Shown piece by piece: positions 36,677 through 44,958 of a DNA stretch of 64,000 nucleotides (within the stretch, counting starts at the first letter, position 1; each line of letters begins with the position of its first letter). The notes under the pieces were generated by a model that saw only the letters and a program-made list of their open reading frames with translations, was not told the origin of the DNA and did no database searches. The translations under genes and the position numbers were made by a program. This DNA is from Leeuwenhoekiella polynyae (GTDB lineage: Bacteria > Bacteroidota > Bacteroidia > Flavobacteriales > Flavobacteriaceae): the NCBI RefSeq assembly GCF_004104075.1, contig NZ_QOVK01000001.1, positions 62,001-126,000 on the forward strand, in the 5' to 3' direction.

Positions 36677-37975
36677 TTAATTCATAAATTTTTGTAGCTG
36701 CTTTGACAACTGGTCAACTCTTAAATTTTTGGCAACAATTTCTCCTTTATCATTTATAAGATAATTAGTAGGAAAGGATAAAACCCCATATTTCTTTACG
36801 AGGTTATTTTCAGTACTAGATAAAATTTGTTTCCAGGGAATTTGTGCCTTTAGTAAATATTTTTCCAGAGATTCTGGACTGTCGTTTGCAATACCAAGAA
36901 ATTCAATTTTGTTTTTATCTAATTTTTCATATAAGGATTTTAATTCAGGCATTTCTATTACGCAGGGTCCACACCAAGTACCCCAAAATTCAAAAAAAAG
37001 ATATTTTCCTTTATAATCATCTAATTGAATTGGTGTGTCAGAAAGAAAATCAGTGCCACCAAATGAAATAGCGGGAAATCCCACCTGCGTAGAATTTATG
37101 GCATCTTTAGCATTTGCCCTTTTTTGGATTCTTAGCTTTTGAGATGAAAAGTCAACCCCTAAATTCTTATATGTCTGTCCCTCTATTTCAAAGAATTCTT
37201 CAAGTTCTATTTTTTGATTATCCTGAATTTGTCTGCTGGAGTCAACCACGATAAGCGTTGATTCTTTATAGAAGGAAGGATCTGTAAATCCTGAGCTTAC
37301 AATAAGGGTTTTGTCCTTATACTTAGCTTTAGCAAATTGGGGGAAATTTGCCAGAAGCGCACCTGATTTTTCTTTTAAAATGTTGTAGGCATATTTGATG
37401 CTCTTCACTTTATTATGAGAAAATACTTCACCATCAATCCAATGACATTTTTTGCTAAGCGCATCTATATCCTGAAGGTTGGTGCGGGGAAATTCATTAG
37501 GTGAAAAAGTTTCTTCGTCAGAAAAGTCTAAATTATTATTTGTGTCGATTCTATATTTAATATCTCCATTATCTAGTTTTGTGAGAGCAATATGTGAAAA
37601 ACACTTTATCGGTTTCTCTGAAAGATCCAATTCTTTAAGATCCACATGTAGATGATTCAAAAATCCCTCGACAAATTGTTCTTCTAAATTACCCTGTTTA
37701 TAGTTTTGATAGATGAATTGAATGGGATCGAATTGAATTATTTGAACTACAGGATTTTCCCAATTTGAAGGAATACCCGTTACTTCCATCTTAGTCTCTT
37801 CCCACGGCGTACCAGTAGTGCGATCTTGAAGATAAACATAGTTATAACTGGGAGCAAATGGTATAATTCCATTTACTATTTTAATATCGAGTTCTATAAT
37901 TTCATCTTTCTCTCTATTTTGAGCCGAAGAGCAAACTGTAGTTAAAATTAAGAGAATTAGTAGTACTTTTTTCAT
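36677..37975 (-). CDS. TlpA-like thioredoxin-fold protein, exported
   Basis: A 432-residue exported protein (signal peptide MKKVLLILLILTTVCSSA). Residues about 20-290 form an unassigned domain; residues about 295-432 form a TlpA/AhpC-TSA thioredoxin domain with the redox motif WGTWCGPC near residue 335 and the cis-Pro in SFPTNYLI. It probably acts as a thiol-disulfide oxidoreductase in the periplasm. It stands alone on the minus strand in the AT-rich accessory stretch. Confidence 0.88.
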   Translation of the reverse strand: MKKVLLILLILTTVCSSAQNREKDEIIELDIKIVNGIIPFAPSYNYVYLQDRTTGTPWEETKMEVTGIPSNWENPVVQIIQFDPIQFIYQNYKQGNLEEQFVEGFLNHLHVDLKELDLSEKPIKCFSHIALTKLDNGDIKYRIDTNNNLDFSDEETFSPNEFPRTNLQDIDALSKKCHWIDGEVFSHNKVKSIKYAYNILKEKSGALLANFPQFAKAKYKDKTLIVSSGFTDPSFYKESTLIVVDSSRQIQDNQKIELEEFFEIEGQTYKNLGVDFSSQKLRIQKRANAKDAINSTQVGFPAISFGGTDFLSDTPIQLDDYKGKYLFFEFWGTWCGPCVIEMPELKSLYEKLDKNKIEFLGIANDSPESLEKYLLKAQIPWKQILSSTENNLVKKYGVLSFPTNYLINDKGEIVAKNLRVDQLSKQLQKFMN

Positions 37976-38458
37976 GAAGATGATAATGATTATAGAGAAT
38001 AAAAATTTATGCTGTTCAATTTAAACTTTTATGACAACTTATTCATTAGTCCTTGTGTTATTCATTCTTGAATACGCGTTAGGGCAATATAGGCTTACTT
38101 AAAATGTAAACACATTCCCTGTAAGCTTACGTGTATTAAGGGAATAAAACATGGAAATGACGATTTAATTGAAAAAGTCATTGAAATAATTCAATAATCC
38201 GGAGATAAGGAAGGTGTAAACTAAAATAGTCATTGGCATTTTATTTGACAGTATTTAATATAAATAAAAACCTCAATTTTTTTTCAAATATCCAATTTGC
38301 TAGCCGTGGTTTATAAATACATCGGGGGAGTAGTAGCAGGTATTAAAACCGATTCACTATCAAACATAACCAAAGTTAATCCCTTTCAATTTAGCACTTT
38401 TGATTAGTGCTGCTAATCTTTAATCAAATATCCATTATATACTTTAGAGCATGTTACA
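37976..38458. other. AT-rich non-coding stretch
   Basis: No gene is seen. TTTGATTA (38399-38406) and its exact complement TAATCAAA (38421-38428) form a short dyad near the border of the duplicated element segment; its role is unknown. Confidence 0.4.
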
Positions 38459-38523
38459 ATTGCTTAAAATACTTTATCTATGGAAATCGAGATCATCATC
38501 TTAGCTAATCTCCCTTAACCATC

Positions 38524-38578
38524 ATTTTTTCTTTCGAAAAGGCCTTTATAACGGCTAGGTTTTTTTGAAAGAAAAAAT
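38524..38578. repeat. Long hairpin, copy 1
   Basis: A 22-bp stem: 38524-38545 pairs with 38557-38578, the outer 12 bp perfectly (ATTTTTTCTTTC with its complement) and the inner part with three G-U pairs in plus-strand RNA. The 11-nt loop differs completely from copy 2 at 58683, while the stem is identical. Confidence 0.85.
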
Positions 38579-38596
38579 TAATCCCCGTTTTTCATA

Positions 38597-38911
38597 TCAG
38601 CGTAGCAGCAGATAAATGAGAGCAAATGCTTGTGAAAGAAAAAGAAGCAGGACTAGCACTAGCAACCAATTCGGAATCGTTCGAGAGTGCTTAGTAAGTT
38701 TTAAGATTTCTTCCTGATTTTCCTGTTGAGTTGTTTGCTCGAGGTGTAGGTTTCTAAGATGCTCTTCAACTAGTTTTTCAATCTGAGTACTGTCTGCTTT
38801 TATAGCTGTGCTTTTCAGTTTTTTTTCAATCTTTTCTAGACTGTTGACTTCTTCCTTAAAGGAATACAATTCTTCAACTAGCAGTTCTGAGATTAGTTCA
38901 AGCTTTGTCAT
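38597..38911 (-). CDS. Small coiled-coil membrane protein of a mobilizable element (remnant copy)
   Basis: A 104-residue protein: a Glu/Lys-rich coiled-coil region (about 1-75, LISELLVEELYSFKEEVNSL) and one C-terminal membrane helix (LLVLVLLLFLSQAFALIYLL). It is about 70% identical to the protein at 58756-59070 and, like it, overlaps the relaxase 3' end by 4 bp (ATGA). The function is unknown; position suggests a role in mobilisation. Confidence 0.8.
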   Translation of the reverse strand: MTKLELISELLVEELYSFKEEVNSLEKIEKKLKSTAIKADSTQIEKLVEEHLRNLHLEQTTQQENQEEILKLTKHSRTIPNWLLVLVLLLFLSQAFALIYLLLR

Positions 38912-39058
38912 ATTCCAATTCCTTTATCGATTACAATTTTTAGCACTTTCTTAGCCACAGCTTTAGCAAGGCTTGGTGCGATGGGCACGCTTGTTCCTGA
39001 TAAAACAACACTTTTTGCACGGTTGATAGACTTGCAAATTACTTGCGGACATCGGGCG
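38908..39058 (-). pseudogene. 3' remnant of a relaxase gene
   Basis: The frame ending at 38908 gives KSINRAKSVVLSGTSVPIAP and AVAKKVLKIVIDKGIGI, matching the C-terminus of the relaxase at 59067. Upstream, MSASNLQ is still readable in another frame (ATG at 39052), shifted by a 2-bp deletion. The rest of the gene is gone. Confidence 0.88.
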
Positions 39059-39156
39059 GAACGACCGAATTTTGACTGTTTCAATGTTTATAGGGCTTCA
39101 CAAGGGGTGTGAAAAAAGGGATACCGAATTGGTGATGCGTTAACAAAATTTAACTT

Positions 39157-40185
39157 TTAACAATTTTTCAGTGAAGATTCTCTAACGATGAGCTCAGTTT
39201 TAAGAGATATAGTTTCAGACTTAATAGATTCTTCTTCATCTTCAATAAGACGAATAGAAAGTTTTGCTGCTTCGGCACCCATTTCATACGCGCGGTCATT
39301 TATTGTTGTGATGTGGGGTTCTATAACTCGCGAAATTGGATAATTACTAAATCCTACGATAGCCGTTTCATCCGGAATTTTAACACCTGCTTTCATAAAT
39401 ACCTGTAATGCGCTTACCGCTGTATAATCGTTAGCACAAAATATCCCGTCCGGTAAATCAGTCTGCTTTAAAAACCGGCTAGCTTGTATGATCCCTTCCT
39501 CGTAACTTAAGTTATGGGTCTGACCTACTAAATTGGCATCGAAATTCAGTTTATATTTTTTTAATGCTGCTTTATAACCTTCAAAGCGTGACTTAAATAT
39601 TGCAGTTGATTGGTTACCGGCAATATGAGCAATACGCTTACAGCCTTTAGTAATTAAATGCTCGGTTGCCGTAAAGGCCGATTCAAAATCATTGATGACA
39701 ATGCTGTTTACATCAAGGCCTGTAGGAACCCGGTCATAAAAGACCAGAGGAATTCCCAGACGTTTGAATTTTTTAAAGTGATCGTACTTATCGGTTTCAA
39801 TAGATAAACAGACAATTACCCCTTCAACCATTTTATTCTGAAGGATTTTTGTGATTTCCTGTTCCCGTTTTAATAAATCTTTAGACTGAAAAATGGTCAC
39901 ATTATAACCTTCTTTGTATGCAAAATCCTCAATCCCACTTATAACCAGTGAATGGAAATAGATGTCTATTCGGGGAACAATTATACCTATTGAACGGGTC
40001 TTTTTCTTTCTGAAACTCGAAGCAATGGAGTTAGGTATAAAGCCTAATTCTTCGGCCTTTTGTTGGACTAATTTAGTGGTTGTTTCACTTATTCCAGGGT
40101 GATTTCCCAAAGCTCTTGAAATGGTAGAAGCCGATAGATTTAGTTCTTTAGCTAAATCCTTAAGAGTAGTCCTTGATTTTTTCAT
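39157..40185 (-). CDS. LacI-family transcriptional repressor
   Basis: A 342-residue regulator: LacI-type HTH (TLKDLAKELNLSASTISRAL, hinge to about residue 55) and a periplasmic-binding-protein-like sugar-sensing core (about 60-335). It ends in SSLKNC. ATG 40185 is chosen; the longer frame to 40218 runs into the operator region. The gene is divergent from the GlcNAc locus; palindromes CAAACGTTTG/GCAAACGTTTGC lie at its own 5' end and in front of the susC promoter, so it probably represses both and responds to a GlcNAc-type ligand. The ligand is inferred from the locus. Confidence 0.93.
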   Translation of the reverse strand: MKKSRTTLKDLAKELNLSASTISRALGNHPGISETTTKLVQQKAEELGFIPNSIASSFRKKKTRSIGIIVPRIDIYFHSLVISGIEDFAYKEGYNVTIFQSKDLLKREQEITKILQNKMVEGVIVCLSIETDKYDHFKKFKRLGIPLVFYDRVPTGLDVNSIVINDFESAFTATEHLITKGCKRIAHIAGNQSTAIFKSRFEGYKAALKKYKLNFDANLVGQTHNLSYEEGIIQASRFLKQTDLPDGIFCANDYTAVSALQVFMKAGVKIPDETAIVGFSNYPISRVIEPHITTINDRAYEMGAEAAKLSIRLIEDEEESIKSETISLKTELIVRESSLKNC

Positions 40186-40194
40186 AAAGGAGTA

Positions 40195-40206
40195 ACAAAC
40201 GTTTGC
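40195..40206. promoter_or_regulatory. LacI-type operator 2 (autoregulatory)
   Basis: ACAAACGTTTGC, 11 of 12 bases matching the palindrome at 40347, lies 10 bp upstream of the repressor ATG on the minus strand, so the repressor can limit its own expression. Confidence 0.75.
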
Positions 40207-40346
40207 GTAAATATACATAAATACATATAATAACGATTTGAATATTAAATTATATTAAAGTTGTTATATGTGTTTATAATGCGATATGCGCAGTATTTAA
40301 ACGTTTTTGTAAACTATTTTTCATAAAAAATGCTAAAATAATCAGT

Positions 40347-40358
40347 GCAAACGTTTGC
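40347..40358. promoter_or_regulatory. LacI-type operator 1 before the GlcNAc locus
   Basis: GCAAACGTTTGC is a perfect 12-bp palindrome with the central CG typical of LacI-family sites. It overlaps the -33 box of the predicted susC promoter. Confidence 0.85.
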
Positions 40359-40385
40359 ATAATGTAAAACTTAAGTTTACATTTG
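40354..40385 (+). promoter_or_regulatory. Main promoter of the GlcNAc utilisation locus
   Basis: TTTG at 40354-40357, a 20-bp spacer and TACATTTG at 40378-40385 match the Bacteroidota consensus TTTG..TAnnTTTG. The -33 box lies inside operator 1. Transcription should start around 40391, giving a leader of about 45 nt before the susC ATG at 40435. Confidence 0.8.
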
Positions 40386-40434
40386 GAGCAATCAATTGCT
40401 TTTTAACAGTCTAATCGATCAACGAATCTTAATT

Positions 40435-43400
40435 ATGAACGAAAAAAACAAACTCCATCTCCTGAGGTTTAAAAGAAGCGAAAATTCCGTTTCACGGCTG
40501 GTTTCTACTACAGTGCTTTTCTTTTTTATTTCAGTCCTGACTTATGCTCAGGAAACAACGATTTCAGGAACTGTAACCCATGCCGGCACCGGAGAGCCTC
40601 TTATAGGTGTTAACGTCATACTGAAAGGAACTTCAAAGGGTGTTTCTACAGATCTTGATGGTAACTACACCATTACGTTACTACCTGCAGATGCTGTTTT
40701 GAGTTTTACCTTTTTGGGTTTTGAGTCCAAAGAGGTTATGGTAAACGCACATACTTCAATTGATGTAGCACTCACTCCGGTTACCAGTGAACTTGATGAG
40801 CTGGTAATTGTGGGTTATGGTAAAAAGAAGAAACGTAATTTGACCGGTTCCATCGCTTCTGTGGGAAGTGAGGAGATTGAAAAAACCAACCAGCAAGACG
40901 CGGTTTCCATCTTACAGGGTAGAGCTGCCGGAGTACAGGTGACTTCAAACTCTGGTGCTCCGGGAGGTGCTATGACCATCAGGGTAAGGGGTAATTCTTC
41001 CTTAAACTCGGGTAACGACCCTCTGTATGTGGTAGACGGTGTCCCTATAGAGTCTAATAGTTTATCGTCGCTCAACGGAACTGAAAATTTTGGATTAAAT
41101 CCCCTTGCAGATATTAATCCGGGAGATATAGAATCTATTGAGGTATTGAAGGATGCCGCTTCTACTGCTATTTACGGTTCACGTGCAGCAAATGGTGTTG
41201 TTATGATAACGACAAAAAGAGGTAAAGAAGGTAAGGCGCAAATCAATTTAAACATATTTACCGGAGTAAGTGAAATCACGCGGAAATTGAGTGTATTAAA
41301 TGCAAGTCAGTACAGGGCGGTGATACTCGATTCGTATCGCAATATGGAGAATCCCACTGAACCTACTTTTGCTGTTATTGATTCGTTGAGTCCCAGAAAT
41401 AATGGAGATGTAGATTGGCAAGAAGAACTTCTGCGCATTGCGCCCCAATATAAAATTGACCTTTCGGTACGCGGTGGCTCAGAAAATGTAAAATACTCTT
41501 GGAGTTCATCGTTTCTCAATCAGGACGGGATTATTATAAACAACAATTACAAGCGGGTAACCTCGCGATTAAATGTCGATTTTAATGCGTCCGACAAATT
41601 AAAGTTTGGTCAGAGTATATCGTATACCAATGCTATCAATAACAGAATCAATGCCGGAGGATCGGGGAACTTAAGTGTGGTGCGTGAATTATTGATACGA
41701 CCACCTTCCTACGCTATGTACCTGCCTGATGGATCTTTAAACGGATATCAGTTTGGAAAGCGAAATCCGGTAGGTCTGGCTGAATTGGCAACACATCTTA
41801 ATAAAACAAACCGAATCATAGGTAATGAATATGCTGAATATGAGTTTACCGATGCGCTAAAATTGAGAAGTAATGTAAATCTTGATTTTGTCTCTATGAA
41901 AGAAGATGAGTTTATACCATCAGTACTTGATTACAGACCGGGTTATAATACCGGGGCGGTTCGCTCATTGACTAACCTGACCTGGGGTAATGAAACCTAT
42001 TTGACCTATAATAAAGAGTTTAATGAGGTTCATAATTTTTCGGGACTACTCGGTTTTAGTTTTCAAAACTGGAAATACGAACAAACTGGTCTGGATGGCA
42101 TGTTTTTCCCCAGCGACAACATAAGAACGCTAAATGGGGCGGGAACGATTTCCGGTCAGGAAGTAAACATCATTACAGAGCATTCCATGCTTTCGTATTT
42201 TGGACGACTGTCTTATGATTACAAAGGCAAATATTTAGCTGAAGTAAATCTGAGAGCCGATGGCTCTTCCCGTTTTGGGGCAGATAACCGATTTGGATAC
42301 TTCCCTTCAGCCTCACTGGGATGGCGTTTTTCTGACGAAGCCTTTCTTAAGGATAATACGGTAATTACCGATGGTAAATTCCGATTTAGTGCCGGTCAAA
42401 CCGGTAATGAAGCCATAGGGAATTATACTTCGCAAGGTGAGTTTGCAGTAGGTGTTAATTATCTGGATTACTCAGGGGCTGCTCCAACGGTAATGCCTAA
42501 TGCAGGCTTAACTTGGGAAACAACCACGCAGTACGATGCAGGTTTAGATCTTTCCTTTTGGAAAAACAGAGTCATGTTAACTGCCGATTATTACGTGAAA
42601 CTCACGGAAGATTTACTGTACAATGTGCCAATACCCCGAACAACCGGTTTTTCATTCATCACTCAAAACATTGGAAGCATAGAGAATAAGGGGATTGAGT
42701 TTACCCTTACAACGCGCAATCTGGTAGGAGATTTTAAATGGGATACCAACTTCAATATCAGTTCAAACCGCAATAAGGTTACAGACCTCCCTGATGAGCT
42801 TTTAACCAATGGGTTTATCCAGAATGGGAATTACCATATTCTAAGAGAGGGTTTGCCTATAGGTACGTTTTACGGTTACCAGTTTAACGGGGTTTATTCC
42901 AGAGATGAAGACAATGTAAATGGGGTGACTAACGGCTCACAAGGTGCTGTCTTTAAAGGAGGAGATCCTATCTGGGAAGATGTAAATGGCGATAACATCA
43001 TTGATACCGATGACCGTCAAATTATAGGAGATGCAACACCTGATTTTTATGGAGGTATTACCAATAATATTTCCTATAAGAATTTAAGTTTAAGTGTATT
43101 CTTCCAGTTTTCTTATGGTAATGACATCTATAGTGAAATCAATCACCAACGTAACTCAGTGGTTCGCTACAATAACCTTTCAACTCTTGCACTTGACAGA
43201 TGGAGAGAGCAGGGTGACGTTACCAATTTCCCGAGACCAATACAGGATGATCCCTTACAAAGTGATAGCCGTATTCAAAGCCGTTGGGTAGAAGACGGCT
43301 CTTACATTAAATTGAAGAACGTAAACCTGAACTACAGTTTTCCACAGGCTTTGATAGGTCGTTTCGGTTTCTCTAAACTAGATGCTTATGTAACTGCTAC

Positions 43401-43536
43401 AAATCTTATCACCTGGACCAAATACACCGGTTTTGATCCGGATGTCAATTCTTATAGTGGTTTGCGTGCCGGGGTTGATGAGGGGGCATATCCTCAAAGT
43501 CGTACGGTTATTTTAGGTTTGAATTTTGGATTTTAA
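40435..43536 (+). CDS. SusC/RagA family TonB-linked outer membrane protein (GlcNAc locus)
   Basis: A 1033-residue TonB-dependent transporter: long signal sequence, carboxypeptidase-D-like domain (about 40-125, TISGTVTHAGTGEPLIGVNV), plug (NLTGSIASVGSEEIEKTNQQ, VLKDAASTAIYGSRAANGVV) and barrel ending with the C-terminal aromatic residue in LGLNFGF. ATG 40435 is used; a TTG at 40396 would add 13 unlikely residues. It starts the GlcNAc operon and forms a pore with the next gene product. Confidence 0.95.
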   Translation: MNEKNKLHLLRFKRSENSVSRLVSTTVLFFFISVLTYAQETTISGTVTHAGTGEPLIGVNVILKGTSKGVSTDLDGNYTITLLPADAVLSFTFLGFESKEVMVNAHTSIDVALTPVTSELDELVIVGYGKKKKRNLTGSIASVGSEEIEKTNQQDAVSILQGRAAGVQVTSNSGAPGGAMTIRVRGNSSLNSGNDPLYVVDGVPIESNSLSSLNGTENFGLNPLADINPGDIESIEVLKDAASTAIYGSRAANGVVMITTKRGKEGKAQINLNIFTGVSEITRKLSVLNASQYRAVILDSYRNMENPTEPTFAVIDSLSPRNNGDVDWQEELLRIAPQYKIDLSVRGGSENVKYSWSSSFLNQDGIIINNNYKRVTSRLNVDFNASDKLKFGQSISYTNAINNRINAGGSGNLSVVRELLIRPPSYAMYLPDGSLNGYQFGKRNPVGLAELATHLNKTNRIIGNEYAEYEFTDALKLRSNVNLDFVSMKEDEFIPSVLDYRPGYNTGAVRSLTNLTWGNETYLTYNKEFNEVHNFSGLLGFSFQNWKYEQTGLDGMFFPSDNIRTLNGAGTISGQEVNIITEHSMLSYFGRLSYDYKGKYLAEVNLRADGSSRFGADNRFGYFPSASLGWRFSDEAFLKDNTVITDGKFRFSAGQTGNEAIGNYTSQGEFAVGVNYLDYSGAAPTVMPNAGLTWETTTQYDAGLDLSFWKNRVMLTADYYVKLTEDLLYNVPIPRTTGFSFITQNIGSIENKGIEFTLTTRNLVGDFKWDTNFNISSNRNKVTDLPDELLTNGFIQNGNYHILREGLPIGTFYGYQFNGVYSRDEDNVNGVTNGSQGAVFKGGDPIWEDVNGDNIIDTDDRQIIGDATPDFYGGITNNISYKNLSLSVFFQFSYGNDIYSEINHQRNSVVRYNNLSTLALDRWREQGDVTNFPRPIQDDPLQSDSRIQSRWVEDGSYIKLKNVNLNYSFPQALIGRFGFSKLDAYVTATNLITWTKYTGFDPDVNSYSGLRAGVDEGAYPQSRTVILGLNFGF

Positions 43537-43553
43537 GACAAAAAAATAAAGAG

Positions 43554-44915
43554 ATGAAAAATATAGAAAAGTTTATACTGGCCGTTGTATTCTTAGGCAC
43601 TGTATCGTGCTCTCAGGATATTTTAGATAAAGAACCCAAAAGCAGTTTTTCTGCACAGGGGTTTTATAAAACAACAAGTGATGCACAGGCTGGCGTGTAT
43701 GGCATATATGCTTCTTTACAATCCAATTATCGCATCAACTTTGCGTATTGGGGAGAAGGAAGAGCAGATGCTGTGGCAACCAATCATTCAGGTGATCCTT
43801 CGTTATTAGCACAAAACACGCTCAATCAAACGATGAGTTCTGCACAATGGAATTCCTTGTACCAAACCATCAGTCGCGCAAATTATGCGATAAAATATGT
43901 TCCTGAAGTATCTCAGGGGGAATTGGGTTTGCGACTGGTAGGTGAAGCCCGCGCATTAAGAGCGTTATCCTATTTTTATGCGGTGCGCGTTTGGGGAGAT
44001 GTGCCTTTGATAATAGAACCTTTTGAAAGTGCAGAACAGGATCTCTTTGTTGAACGTACCGATAAAGAACTTGTTTTAGATCAAATTGTAGAGGATCTTA
44101 AATTTGCAGCCGAAAATTGCAATACCAATTTTGGGGGAGAACGGGATCGTGTTTTAATAACGCAGGGCGGAGCCAATGCATTGCTTACCCAGGTGTATAT
44201 GTGGAGAAAAGATTATCAAAACGCAGCCTTAACTGCAGATTTGGTTTTGGATAACTCCCTGTACTCACTGGTGAGTATGGCAGACTGGTCTAATATTTTT
44301 ACCACCGGTTTCTCAAATGAAAGTATTTTTGAGGTGGGGTATAATGACGTTCAAACAAACGCTTTGCGTGTGTTGTACGCTTTAGGATCAGATAGTGATT
44401 ACTTTCCCAGTGAACAATTTAGAAACTCCTTTGAAGACGGTGATTTAAGACAAACCAAGATTTACGACACCACTGCTGCTCAACCCCGTAAAATCTGGAA
44501 ATACTTTGGTGAAGGTTTTAATGATGAGAGTCCGGATCCTTCTTCAAACAATATTGTTTTAGTGCGCCTTGCCGATATTATATTATTAAAAGCTGAAGCT
44601 CTAAATGAATTGGGGCAAACAGATGAGGCACTTGACCTTTTAAACAGAATTAGAACAAGAGCCGGTCTTCCAGATTTGGATGAGGCTGATGCTATTGCCG
44701 CCTATGGGGATGTGCAATCTGCAATACTACACGAGCGCTCTATTGAACTCAGTTATGAAGGGCATCGCTGGTTTGACCTGTTAAGAACCGATAAGGCGAT
44801 TGAAGTGATGCAGCCTATAAACGGGTTGAGTGATGCGGCAAATTTGGTCTGGCCTATACACGAAGACGCCTTAAATAGAAATCCTAATCTTGATCAAAAC
44901 TCATTTTACCAATAA
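43554..44915 (+). CDS. RagB/SusD family lipoprotein (GlcNAc locus)
   Basis: A 453-residue surface glycan-binding lipoprotein with lipobox Cys in GTVSC. SusD signatures: NAEGFYKTT-like N-terminus (FSAQGFYKTTSDAQAGVYGI), LRALSYFYAVRVWGDVPLI, and C-terminal LADIILLKAEALNELGQTDE, LNRIRTRAGLPDL, IELSYEGHRWFDLLRTDKA. It begins 17 bp after the susC stop and is the cognate lid protein. Confidence 0.95.
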   Translation: MKNIEKFILAVVFLGTVSCSQDILDKEPKSSFSAQGFYKTTSDAQAGVYGIYASLQSNYRINFAYWGEGRADAVATNHSGDPSLLAQNTLNQTMSSAQWNSLYQTISRANYAIKYVPEVSQGELGLRLVGEARALRALSYFYAVRVWGDVPLIIEPFESAEQDLFVERTDKELVLDQIVEDLKFAAENCNTNFGGERDRVLITQGGANALLTQVYMWRKDYQNAALTADLVLDNSLYSLVSMADWSNIFTTGFSNESIFEVGYNDVQTNALRVLYALGSDSDYFPSEQFRNSFEDGDLRQTKIYDTTAAQPRKIWKYFGEGFNDESPDPSSNNIVLVRLADIILLKAEALNELGQTDEALDLLNRIRTRAGLPDLDEADAIAAYGDVQSAILHERSIELSYEGHRWFDLLRTDKAIEVMQPINGLSDAANLVWPIHEDALNRNPNLDQNSFYQ

Positions 44916-44958
44916 GTAGATGAGCGTTGTTCGGCAATGTTTAATTAATAAAATTAAG

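Larger units (their letters stand above)
38459..39058 (-). mobile_element. Remnant of a mobilizable element related to the one at 58.6 kb
   Basis: Roughly 600 bp match 58620-59220 in order and orientation: a conserved outer flank, the long hairpin, the small membrane protein gene and the relaxase C-terminus. The small membrane protein frame is intact, but the relaxase is cut to its last about 50 codons and frameshifted. This is the end of a lost or rearranged copy of a similar element. Confidence 0.85.

Noticed and set aside
38524-38578. Rho-independent terminator reading of the long hairpin
   Set aside because: No T-run follows the stem on either strand and the inner pairs are G-U only in plus-strand RNA, while the neighbouring gene is on the minus strand.
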